Source of the DNA: Siderastrea siderea
Taxonomy: Eukaryota > Cnidaria > Anthozoa > Scleractinia > Rhizangiidae
DNA: 64,000 nt
Assembly (NCBI GenBank): GCA_964030785.1
Contig: OZ034969.1
Coordinates: 70,363,362-70,427,361 of the forward strand
Direction: 5' to 3'
Both the position numbers and the translations under genes were made by a program. This document shows positions 10,342-21,303 of the stretch, one piece after another; the stretch's first letter is position 1, and each line of letters opens with the position of its first letter. The notes beneath the pieces were generated by a model that ran no database searches, had not been told where the DNA came from, and worked only from the letters and a program-made list of their open reading frames with translations.

Positions 10342-13300
10342 GACTGAACTCAATCTCAAAATTCCTCAAAAAAACTGATTAATATGGCTTATTATCGTCG
10401 TCCTTAGGTGTAACGAAATTTCAGTTTCAATATGCTTGATGAACTATCTTGCCGGAAGGCAAATTCTACAATACGTTCCTACTGAGACGCGATTTCGTTT
10501 TCTTCTTTGTTCTACTCCTTGAATATCCAAGCTTAGTTTGATCATTTACCTTGCTACCCAGCCACATAAATCATACATTTTAGTGAAAACAGAAGCAAGT
10601 TTCTGTTGCTAGATGCATACTATGCTTCCAGTCATGTGAATCCATTTAACCTTTGAAACCACTTATATCTTTTGGCTAACTATCATTTCAAAGCAAACAT
10701 GTAGATTTCGTAAAGCAAATTGAAAACTTGTCATCATCGAGGCGTTTGAGCGCAGGCTTAATGCATGCTTATTGCACGTGAGATTCTCTTTTCATCAGAT
10801 AAGCCCTTGTTAAACGGAGTTGCAAGTTGAAAACTTAAGAGAGCCATTTTTGGCTATGCATGGCTTGCGTATACTTGTTATGGTTTGCGATGACTTTCGT
10901 GCACCTTGATCAATCTCAAATTTGCACGCAAGTAAAGACGAGTTTTTAACCGTCTGGTCATCCAACGCAACTTGAAGTAGGTTTTGTGCAGTATTGTTTT
11001 CCAATACACGAGCACACGCAAAGCTGCACTGAAATGGTCTTTTTTGCAACTTGCCTTCCCTTGCAAGTCCGTTTGTTCTCTGGCCCATCTCAATTCTGAA
11101 TTCTGTCAACGCAAGTTCGCCTTTCCAAACTTGCGTTGACTTTGGCCGGGGCCTTGCGGTGAAAAATTATTCCACAACATCGAGTCATTTATGAGATCAA
11201 AGCTGACAAGGTGATCATGAGCAGCGCAGAGTTGATTGGGAATGCATGTATAACGAGATTGGTTGTATTATTCTTTTCTCAGATAACTATGGATTTCGAT
11301 AAACACTATAAACATAATAAAATGTTTACTTTTGCCATCTAGTTTGAGCGAATTATTTTATCGCAGAAAATGAATATGAGTTGATAGCGTATTCAATAAG
11401 TAGTTTACTTAATGATAAGTGCTAGTATCAATGGGTTTGATTGACAAGGTCACAAGACGACTAGCTCAAGAAGGCGTGTATTTGACATTTACTTTCTAAT
11501 CAACTTAAAGATAACGGACCCAGTGAATGATCTCATTTGTTCAAACCACTTCCCGTTTGATGGGATGCTCTCCGTAGGAATCGTGCAGTTTGACAGTACT
11601 TAAAACTCAGAGCAAAAAACACTCCGTGAGCCTTGGCTAATATTATCGCAGTTTGTGAGGTATGTAATGCGCTCATTTTCTCTTATTGTTTCCCTCGCTC
11701 TATCCACTGACTCTTCTGACTAAAAATGCTGCAGATTCAATATCATTAAAGTCGTCGAGACACTTCATAGCACAAAGATAGTGAACCCCGTGCTTTTTAC
11801 GGACGGACTCAAACTCAATTTTTAAAGAGGTTTAATTTGTCCGTAGTGTGCATAGTATAAGTAGACGCGGGTGGTTTATATTTCAGATTTAACTACAATT
11901 AAACTGGAATTAACTTTATTTAAACTGAGGAATCAGTCGTGGTTGATTTGCTCCATTAGCAAACAACAACAACCTTTACATAAATTCCAATGAAATCAGT
12001 TGTCGGAACAGATTCCATCTACGTCGACAAATTAACTACATAGTAGTGTGGTCCAACGTCTCTGTTGACTGAAATGACAAAATTGATAAAAATGGTTGTT
12101 CCAAGATGTTTGAAGCATTAACGGAGCAAAACAAAGGCAGGCTTTGGCATGCGGTTAACAATTTTATTCAAAATGGCGACTTAAGAGAGAAAACCTAATT
12201 AAGGTTATTTGCATATAAAGCCTAAATTTTAGACCTCCATTCCAGTTCAAAGAACACTATCATAAACCAATTATTAGGTTGCAAAAAACAACCGTCAGGT
12301 TCCTTAATCGTTAAAGCAACTTTCCTTAACGTAGCACCTTTATTTAATGTGTGTATGAAACACTTAATCCACAATCCCTTGAGTCCCTCTGACCAAAGGT
12401 TAACGCCGCTCGCAACGTTAGCTTTTAATTCTCTTTACAGTGGCACGTTCGCCTTCACCTCCTCCACCGATGCAGGACAGGAATCGAGAGAAAACTAAGT
12501 GAAAACTAAGATTTGCCCAGTTAAGATCCCCTTTCGTCCTTGTTTGTTGCTGTCGTTGACGTTGTTGTTGTTTTCATTTACATAAGTGATACTTTTAACC
12601 ATACCTCTGTCACTATATATGGAAAAGGCACCCAAACAAAGTTATTTTATTTGCGTTGTCAGACGATTTTTCATTTTGCTTTTGCCGATTTCAGTAGCTG
12701 TGGGCATATCCGTTAGCTATACATTTTGACACAAGTTTGGTGAGAATCAGTCGCTTTGGTTACGAGATATGAGGACATAAGTAGCAGGTGGTTAAGCCAT
12801 TTTTGAAACAAATACGTAATTTCACCCTTTTAAGGTAACCAAAGCATAAAATGTTGACAAAAAAGCAAAGTGTTGAATTATGTCATATTCTACATGTCTA
12901 GCAAAAAAATATGAATTTCCGCCATTTTTGATATGTTCTAATTTTGGGTTTCAATCCAAGATGGCGGCATCTTAGATGACAAAAAAGGCCCCCAGTAGCG
13001 CCACAACCGATACTATATACCTCATCTTATAGAGCACCTCCCCACTCCCCTCTTGTACCACGTTGGGTGTGTGACTTTGCTTGTACGTTCAATGGTTAAA
13101 CCTTTACTTTTCCCGGGACGTCTACTAGGCCATCTAATTCACTTTGGCACTCATCTTAATACAACTAACAAAATTCATTTCGCTTTTTTTTTTCTAAATT
13201 ATGTTTTAAACCTGGTGACATTTATATAGTGATTGTCTTAATTTGCAACAGAAAATAACAAACTGCTTGTCGGCTAACCCTCGGTCAGGCAAAGGCTACA

Positions 13301-13694
13301 CGTGCACAGACACAACAAGGCTCATGTCAAATATCCAACTTTTCACTTTGGAATCTTATTAATGTGAATGAGTAAAAGTTATGGCTTTGGCTAATTTGAA
13401 CATGTTTTCATTTATTAATTTGACTCAGATCTTTTCCCTTAACCGCAAAAAAGTCACCCTAATCTGGGTTCCTGGCGGGATCAATGTTGGAAACTATCCA
13501 GATCCCACCAGGGTTTATACCATTAGTAAGGAAAGGTTGGGGATGAATGCGTTTTTGGGCACAAATCATCAAAATAAGTGATTTCTCTTTACACCTCAAA
13601 TTAGACGTCGTCTCAGTGTTAATCTACCTAACTCAAAAAGTTCATATCTGAACTGGAGAGCTAATTTTACTTTTCAGTATTCTTTATCTTTCAG
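10342..13694. other. About 3.3 kb without recognisable genes
   Basis: AT-rich, no open frame with a recognisable domain, no clear terminal repeats. Short frames on both strands overlap each other and look like chance. Confidence 0.5.
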
Positions 13695-13825
13695 TAAACG
13701 TGACAGTCAAAGTGCCAAAATCTGTCGTTGCCTTCGCATTTCTCATAATATTGATCCTGGGAATCTTTGCTATGGAGTGGTGGTTTCCGTGGTTAACAGA
13801 TGAGAACCAACATGCTATCAATTGA
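13695..13825 (+). CDS. Possible terminal exon encoding a single membrane anchor
   Basis: After a pyrimidine-rich acceptor (TCTTTATCTTTCAG, ending 13694) the frame runs to TGA at 13823-13825. It encodes a basic stretch followed by about 20 hydrophobic residues (A-F-L-I-I-L-I-L-G-I-F) and a short polar tail. This resembles the last exon of a type I membrane protein, but I found no upstream partner exon. Weak. Confidence 0.2.
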
Positions 13826-14299
13826 TAGATTTAGTAGCCATGTTTGTAATACAGCTCTGCTTTCTTGTTTCCTCAGAATATTAATACAGATATTGAGCAT
13901 GGCGATGGGCAGAAACGGCACCCATGCAATCCCGTGTCCCGCTATTCTTCATCTTTGAAGTCTACTGTGTGGGTTGTAATTCGCGTTAATATCAACATTT
14001 TTGTCAGGGCAATTTTTCAAGTATTTTTTGGTACTGCCAGCTTATCTAGTACTTTTCAAGCCTAATGGTGTTTCGTTTCCTACTTAATTTAGATGGTGAT
14101 AATTTTAGTTACCAATAGAGAAACTTTTTAGGTCCTTCATGGCTATTTTAAGCTTTCGCGAGAAAATTCAAGGATTTCAGTTTTTATCGGCAGTAACAAA
14201 CGAACAGGACCAAAGTTGTTGTTATGTTGTTTCTGGTGATGGTTGTTGTTGTTGTCGTTGTTTTCACTGACCAGCGTTCCGTGAGGGCAAAGGCCGCAT

Positions 14300-15420
14300 T
14301 TTGCAAACTAGAGAACGATTCCGGTGTTGCTGACCGCAAATCTTACGCCTACACAAATTGCTGACCCTTTAAACTTTGTCTTAAGATCCACGTATTTTCA
14401 ATACAACGGGTTGATTTACGAACAAAAAGACGGAGCAGCTATGGGGAGCCCTGTCTCCGAGGTTATTGCTAACCTTTACATGGAAGAGTTTGAGGAACGG
14501 GCGATAGCAACAGCGACCTATAAACCTAAGATCTGGAAGCGATATGTAGATGACACTTTTACAATCTTAGGTAAAGACTATGTAGACGGCTTTTTACAAC
14601 ATCTAAACAGTCAACAGCCTACTATTCGTTTTACCATGGAAATCGAGAAGGATAACACTATTCCCTTTCTCGAGACTTCAGTTTCAAGGGATTCAGACGG
14701 TCCTCTCACCACCAGTGTTTACAGAAAGCCCACCGACACTGACCAATACCTAGCCTATGATTCACACCATCCTCAGTCAGTGAAACGTGGCATTGTTAAG
14801 TGTCTATACGACCAAGCCAAACACCTCACAACAAAACCTTCAGTTATCCCTGAAGAAAAGAAACACTTATCATCGGTACTTTTTTCAAACGGATATCCAT
14901 CTTCATTTATATGAAAGCTCACAAAGACAACAATACCAACAGCCAACAAAGAACCTACGCAGGTACCTCCCTACATAAAAGGTGTATCAGAGGTTCTTCG
15001 CCACTGCCTACAACAACAAGGCGTACGCACCGTCTTCAAATCAGACAAAACTCATAGTTCTCACTTAGTGCGACCGAAAGGCGCCCTTGAACCAACTAAA
15101 CAAGACGGTGTCGTCTATAAGATTCCATGTGAGTGCGGCAAAGTATACATTGGAGAAACAGGGAGAGCGATGGAAGAAAGGACAAAAGAACACGACAGAA
15201 ATATACGGCTTGCTCGTACGCAAACCTCCGCAGTTTCGGAGCACGCTAACGAAACGGGGCATCTTCCAAATTGGTGACACTCACTGGTACACACGTAGGG
15301 TCAAAGAGGCTATCCATATAAGATTTCATCCTAATAACATCAATAGAGATAGTCGAAATTCCTGAAGCTTGGATACCTACGATCAAAAAGCACAACAGCC
15401 GATCAACCACAAAGCGGACT
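14300..15420 (+). mobile_element. Penelope-like retroelement, 5'-truncated and mutated
   Basis: Frame 14324-14914 encodes the later half of a Penelope-like reverse transcriptase: A-M-G-S-P-V-S and Y-V-D-D-T catalytic motifs, then I-P-F-L-E-T and Y-R-K-P-T-D-T-D. One in-frame TGA (14912-14914) separates it from an open stretch leading to a GIY-YIG endonuclease at about 15113-15275 (V-V-Y-K-I-P-C-E-C-G-K-V-Y-I-G-E-T-G-R, R..E-H). Reverse transcriptase plus C-terminal GIY-YIG is diagnostic of this class. Two further frame changes near 15270 and 15355 interrupt the tail (E-A-W-I-P-T). The 5' part of the reverse transcriptase is missing. The copy is dead. Confidence 0.9.
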
Positions 15421-15460
15421 TGTGAGGGAACAACATCTAATAGTCGGAATAATCAAAGCG

Positions 15461-15535
15461 ATTCCATCGCGAGACAAACGAATAAACGTTCATCTTTCCT
15501 ATCTTACACCACGATGAACAATAAACACATCTTTA

Positions 15536-15592
<57 letters not shown>

Positions 15593-15800
15593 TCCTGGGA
15601 TATAACGAACAGCCGTGTTAGTACCACGCATGAGGGATATGTCCGTGGAAGTAGCCGACAAATAGCGACACGTAAACAATCGACCTCATCGTCTGATGAA
15701 GACTAGCAGTATTGCAGTCGAAACGTCGCGATCAACAACTCAAAGCGATTATTCTATCGTGAGACAAGCGAATAAACGTTCATCTTTCCTTTCCAACATG
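15461..15800 (+). repeat. 3' region of the Penelope-like element with duplicated terminal motif
   Basis: The motif ending CGAATAAACGTTCATCTTTC occurs at about 15461-15505 and again at about 15751-15795. Between them are an (ATT)n microsatellite (15533-15592) and a hammerhead-like core (15693-15723). Duplicated termini fit the pseudo-LTR layout of Penelope-like elements. Confidence 0.55.
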
Positions 15801-15837
15801 GCATTGCACAACTTGCTTTGAATAGAACACGGAACTG

Positions 15838-16031
15838 ACATGTTGGTAAAAATTTCAACTTTCAACTACGTAATCAGTAAGAAATTTCTTCTCCGAATAA
15901 TTTTACCTCCTCTGACTGCCCTTCTTTCTTTCTTTCAAATATGAGAAATCACGTTGGTGAAAATCTCAATTTTCAACTACGTAATCAGTAAGAAAATTTC
16001 TTCTCCGAATTAGTATTACCTCCTCTGACAT
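15838..16031. repeat. Two-copy direct repeat
   Basis: The segment tcaactacgtaatcagtaag with flanks to cctcctctgac occurs at about 15838-15921 and 15948-16031, diverged by a few bases. Confidence 0.7.
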
Positions 16032-16386
16032 GTTAAACAATTAATCCTACTTTAAATCAAGTTGAAACTACTTGTAGGTTTGTGAAATCATAAATTTATT
16101 GCTTCTCTGCATTGTGTGGCAAGCATGCATTAACCAGCACCTATTATATAACCCACAGGGCGAGCTATCAAGATGTGTTATCCACCGAGGAACCCATAGA
16201 ATCGCACACATTGTACAGACCACGTGACTTCATCAGAAAACAGATGCTCAAGGAACAGAAGCTGACCTAATAGCCCAGGGGGATACTCTGGATTTCAAAT
16301 GACGGGAGGTGCCAGCTCGAACTGTTGGTACAAGCCCAAGAGACAAAAATGACATTAATTCACTCGAGCAAGCCTTACGGACAAAT

Positions 16387-16597
16387 TGGCCGTTTTTATA
16401 CTAGAGACGGTTAATCTGTCTGGGACGAACTTGTCACGAGCTTGGGCAAAGACGAACTAACTTTGGTAGTTCTCCTGGAAGACGCACAACCGAAGATAGT
16501 TATCGTCTATATACTGAGAGGCATAACCAGACGAACTAACTTTCTTTGCCCAAGTTCGTCCCAGACGGATTATCCGTCTCTGGTATAAAAAAGGCCA
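16387..16597. mobile_element. Short MITE-like element, about 210 bp
   Basis: The left end (TGGCCGTTTTTATACTAGAG then ACGG...GTCTGGGACGAACTTG) is inverted at the right (CAAGTTCGTCCCAGACGGAT ... TATAAAAAAGGCCA). The ends are roughly 50 bp with a few mismatches. No coding capacity. Confidence 0.7.
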
Positions 16598-17079
16598 TTT
16601 TTAATGAAACTGACACATAATTTTTCTTTAGCATTTCTCTCCCCTCTTCCTCTCTTCCGCCCGGAGGGAGGAAGAGAAAAGGAACCTGAGAACGAGAATA
16701 ACGGTTACCAGGGCAACGGTCGGCCTTATTTGGTAGTCAGGCAATTTTTCTTCTGCTTTCTCGTTTTGCATTTGTAAATAAAATAGAAGAATGAAACTGG
16801 TTATGATCTCGCTCTCATTTTCGTCAGGCGACTTTGACGACTTCTTAAATTAAAGGTGTAGTACATTATTTTAGGTTATATGGGCATGTCAGAGATGTTT
16901 TCGCATCTCTTCCCATTTTCGTCTGATGATTGGGGCAGTAGAGCTATTGAAAGCACAGGCAAGCCACCCTATGTGTTCGTGGTTAATAATTGATGACATA
17001 AGACGATGTTGAAATCAGTGGCGCTTATAGAATAAATATAGAGAAACATTACGTCGGCTTCGATTTACTACAAAATATA

Positions 17080-17677
17080 AAATTTACTCTAAATGATTCA
17101 ATAAAAGTTCAGATGAAATGTTGACTGAGTCTTGTGTCATATTTTTTTGCTGTCACGAGCCGTTTAAGGCGTCATTTTGCGAGGTCATTTATCGACCGGT
17201 AGAAAGAGAGAGAGAAGGGAGAACAAGGCAGGCAGCAAAACAGCCGGCGGCCGCGACCTTGCACAATTCAAGCTAGAACTGACGGCAAACCATCAAAATT
17301 CTCACGTCGAAAACACTGGCATCCGATCGACTAGATATTTTTTCGTTCCTGTGCCAAATTAGATCTTCATCCTTCCAATATTTTCCGAGAAAAGCGATCC
17401 TGAAGTCTCAAAAGAGCTTTCTCAACATGATCGGTGCAAGATTGTCGACCAAAGGAATTTGAAGAATGCAAGTCCATTCGAATTCTACCAATCAGCGCGT
17501 CTCGACTGTTGGCAGTTCAAAAGCCCAACGGTCTGCCAACGGTCGAGACACGCTTTCTACCGGTCGATAAGTGACCTCGCAAAATAACGCCTTAAACGGC
17601 TCGGGACGGCAAAAAAATTTGACACGACTCAGTCAACATTTCATCTTAACTTTTATTGAATCATTTAGAGTAAATTT
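17080..17677. mobile_element. MITE/foldback element with about 125-bp inverted ends
   Basis: 17080-17210 (AAATTTACTCTAAATGATTC ... TCGACCGGTAGAAAG) is mirrored by 17550-17677 (CTTTCTACCGGTCGATAAG ... TTTAGAGTAAATTT) with few mismatches. The unique middle encodes nothing recognisable. Confidence 0.8.
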
Positions 17678-17817
17678 TTGCCCCCGCAGAGATTTTGCCT
17701 AGAGGCAATATCCCGAGGAGGCATCCTTATAGCTCGCGCGTATATAAAGTAAAGAGAAGTAAAGTACTTACAGTTAAAATATAAAGTATATATACCAGAT
17801 CAAATCTCGATTTGCCA

Positions 17818-17955
17818 GAACAGGGCGCGCACGGAATAATCGGGTAATGATGACGTTTCATCACTAAACGCCCGAACGGAATAATCGGGTAATGATGACG
17901 TAGCATCACTGAACACCCGAACGGAATAAATGGGTAATGATGACGTACATCAGTA
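17818..17955. repeat. Tandem repeat with TGATGACGT boxes
   Basis: About three imperfect units of CGGAATAATCGGGTAATGA plus TGACGT..CATCA. Each contains a CRE-like TGACGT and a short inverted ATGATG/CATCA. Confidence 0.6.
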
Positions 17956-18233
17956 AAAATATGGGTCATGTGACGGTGTCAGTAAATAAAAAATCTCATG
18001 TGCAATTCTCATGTGCACGGTGTTCAGAGAAAACCGTGGGTTGTTTTGCCGTCAGTCATACTGCGAGCGCTTCCTTACCGCACATGTTTTCAGTATATGT
18101 AAAATCCCGAAGAGCAGCTGTTTTGAAGGCGAAAGGGAAACTAGTTTTTATTCTCGTTTGCCTCATTTTATTCCCGTAGAAAGCCAACGTAAATAAATTG
18201 TCAGGCTACGAGAAGAAAAAGTTCGAGTTTGAC

Positions 18234-19944
18234 GACAGGCAGCCCAAGCTAAGGTTGAGAGCTGCGCATAAATTAGACTGTTTTTTCCACGCTATGCATA
18301 ATAATGACATCGGCAACATTTAAGAGTTTGTATGGAAATGATACAAAACGTCTCAAATTGCCACAAATCAGAAAGAAGTCGAAATAAAAAAGATTTGTCT
18401 TATTTCATTGTTTTATTGGTCATTATTGGAGGGCTTCCTGGGCTGGTTTGAAGCTTTTTGGGCGAGAAATTGAGGTTTATATTTTTCATCAGTTACTGAA
18501 CGTTTAGAATTAATTAAAGGCAGGAAACAATTTCACACTGCACCTCACTTGAGGTTCGATAAATTCCATCACAATAAACGAATCGCCCTACAACTTCAAA
18601 GGTGTATTCTTGGGTCTTGCGCATACCTCTGTTCTTTCTCATGGGTTCCAGCTCCTATTTTAAGCCGTCGAAAATCCCTCTTAAATACGAAACTCGCCTT
18701 TCCTGGTATGCGTTTTCATTTGAAGTGCACACATGAATCATTGCGAGCCGCGTTTCGACGACAAAATGTCCCTCAGCCGGGGAGAGGCTGAGTGAGATTG
18801 TCCACAAGCAGAAGGCGACACTGCGGAGTCCAGAGAGGTCGGTTTGAGGGCCTGATAGAAAACTATCGGTACGCCCGTGAAATTTAGTCGCCTCACTTGA
18901 CGCCACGAGCACGCTTTAATGTCTTCGTGCGACAATATATTAGCATAGTGATTTGTTCCGTCACATTTACCTGTTTACCGCAAAAAAAATGTTGTCGAAA
19001 TTTAGAAGCAGAGACGAGGAGCAGTTTCCACCTAGAAAAAAAACTGCACCGGTTTTCAAAGGAATGGAAATTGTGGTGGGTATTTTCCACGGTCACAGCA
19101 ATATTTTTTTTAGGGCAGACAACCCTATATATGGGAATTAAATAATGAGGTTGATTTGCGGGCAGTGAGCAGGATCACTTGCGCCAAATACTCGGCATAA
19201 AATCATCGAATGGATTGATTAGAGTGCAGCAAAAGATAGTTCTTCGTTCGTCCCTAAAACAAAATTATGGTTTTCGAAGTCAAGTGAGGCGAGTGAATTT
19301 CACGGCCGTTCCAATATTTCTCTATTTCTGTAAACCGACCTCTCTGGACTCCGCAGTGTCGTGTTTGCTAATGTCGACAATCTCACTCAGCCTGTCCCCG
19401 GCTGAGGGACATTTTGTCGTCGAAACGCGGCTCGCAATGATTCATGTGTGCACTTCAAATGAAAACGCATACCAGGAAAGACGAGTTTCGTATTTAAGAG
19501 GGATTTTCGACGGCTTAAAATAGGATCTGGAACCCATGAGAAAGAACAGAGGTATGCGCAAGACCCAAGAATACACCTTTGAAGTTGTAGGGCGATTCGT
19601 TTATTGTGATGGAATTTATCGAACCTCAAGTGAGGTGCAGTGTGAAATTGTTTCCTGCCTTTAATTAATTCTAAACGTTCAGTAACTGATGAAAAATATA
19701 AACCTCAATTTCTCGCCCAAAAAGCTTCAAACCAGCCCAGGAAGCCCTCCAATAATGACCAATAAAACAATGAAATAAGACAAATCTTTTTTATTTCGAC
19801 TTCTTTCTGATTTGTGGCAATTTGAGACGTTTTGTATCATTTCCATACAAACTCTTAAATGTTGCCGATGTCATTATTATGCATAGCGTGGAAAAAACAG
19901 TCTAATTTATGCGCAGCTCTCAACCTTAGCTTGGGCTGCCTGTG
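18234..19944. mobile_element. Long foldback element 1 (about 1.7 kb)
   Basis: Arms 18234-18901 and 19280-19944 are near-perfect inverted copies of about 665 bp around a 380 bp unique centre. The ends read (g/C)ACAGGCAGCCCAAGC and the outside carries GTTTGAC on both sides (18227-18233 and 19945-19951), a 7-bp target duplication. No protein is encoded. Matching frames in the arms are the same sequence read from opposite strands. Confidence 0.85.
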
Positions 19945-19951
19945 GTTTGAC

Positions 19952-20375
19952 CTAAGAAATTTTGGATCTAGAGATGCTGCGTATTTTAAAAAGACTATTT
20001 GTCAGACACGCATTTAATATACAGAGATCATTTGGAAACGATTTGTCGTCACAGATCACTCTGGGGGACTGAAAGCCTTGGTCCATAAACAAGCAAGAAT
20101 TGCTTAGCGGACGAGTGAATCTCAACACCAGTAAACCCTACGGGTTTTTAACTCGCGAGAAATATTGCGTTACAATATTGCATTAGGTCGCGTGGAAACA
20201 CAACAACGCTAGAACTTGTCTTCAGAAAAAGCTCATGGAAACAGTGAATTTCTTGTGGAATTTCTAGGTCAATATTTCAGTTGCAAATCGAGCTGCGACC
20301 TCGTTATTTATAACTTTTCAGACATTGCAAGATAGTCTGGGCGACTAGGAAAATTTCAGCACATTAACAAAAGTA
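19952..20375. other. No recognisable feature
   Basis: AT-rich stretch between foldback element 1 and the Gypsy element. Nothing identifiable. Confidence 0.5.
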
Positions 20376-20380
20376 GCCGC

Positions 20381-20553
20381 TGTGCTGTTCGTGGGTGGAT
20401 GGACCACAACACCGCTTGATTTATCCCGAATTCAACATGCTTTAATCGCATTCGCCATGCTCTTCAAGATGGCCGCCAACAACCCTCAATCCCATAGTGC
20501 CTTGCGGTTTACACGATTCTCTTACATGAAGCACTTATCGCATGAACACTACA
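20381..20553 (-). repeat. Gypsy 3' LTR
   Basis: 173 bp, TG...CA ends, nearly identical to 25383-25555. It lies beyond the pol tail and polypurine tract. Confidence 0.9.
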
Positions 20554-20566
20554 TCCCTTCCTTTCC
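20554..20566 (-). promoter_or_regulatory. Gypsy polypurine tract
   Basis: On the element strand GGAAAGGAAGGGA directly abuts the 3' LTR, where the plus-strand primer is expected. Confidence 0.75.
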
Positions 20567-20792
20567 GCTATAACAGTATAAATGTTCTAGGTACTACGAC
20601 GATTAAAATGTTTTGCTAAATGACTAAAATGTTCAAATGTCAACAACAAGAGTCTCTCACAGACACATTCTGTAGTCCCTTAGGATTTTCCGAGAACATA
20701 ATCTTTAAATCTCTCCGGTTGTCTGATGTTACGCTTCGGTCGCGAACAATCTAATTCAACTGGCTTTGGGTCCGAAGAGTCAGTGTCCTTAA

Positions 20793-21303
20793 AGTGCTAC
20801 TATGATCAAAAAATCACTTTTATTTTTTCTTCGGATTTCGAAACTATGTTTATTAAACACTCCCCAAGCGAAATTATAAGCCTTAATTTTGAGAAGAAGA
20901 CCGTTAATTTAAACTGCAATTTTCCGGTTTAATGGTCCGCCATTATTACACCAGAAAGGATACAATGACGTCATACACGCAAGAGCTGTAAAATGTAGTG
21001 TGTGAACGCGGCTTACAAATTATGCAAAACACGAGTTTGAGAGTGTGAAAGCTCAAAACTCCCGTGCTGCATACTAAATAAGGCACTTTCACACACACTG
21101 CATTCTAAAACTCGTGTGTGAATGATGTCATTGTATCCTTTCTGGTGTAATAATGGCGGACCATTAAAACGGAAAATTGCAGTTTAAATTAACGGTCTTC
21201 TTCTCAAAATTAAGGCTTATAATTTCGCTTGCGGAGTGTTTAATAAACATAGTTTCGAAATCCGAAGAAAAAATAAAAGTGATTTTTTGATCATAGTAGC
21301 ACT
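20793..21303. mobile_element. MITE with TTAA target duplication inserted in the Gypsy pol 3' end
   Basis: The inverted arms (AGTGCTACTATGATCAAAAA at the left, its inverse at the right) extend about 215 bp each around a short centre. TTAA occurs directly outside both ends (20789-20792 and 21304-21307), the target preference of piggyBac-type elements. The insertion supplies the present stop codon of pol (21291-21293). Confidence 0.88.

Noticed and set aside
18549..19629. Pairs of similar 80-114 codon frames on both strands
   Set aside because: They are the same sequence read from the two arms of foldback element 1, with no domain similarity.
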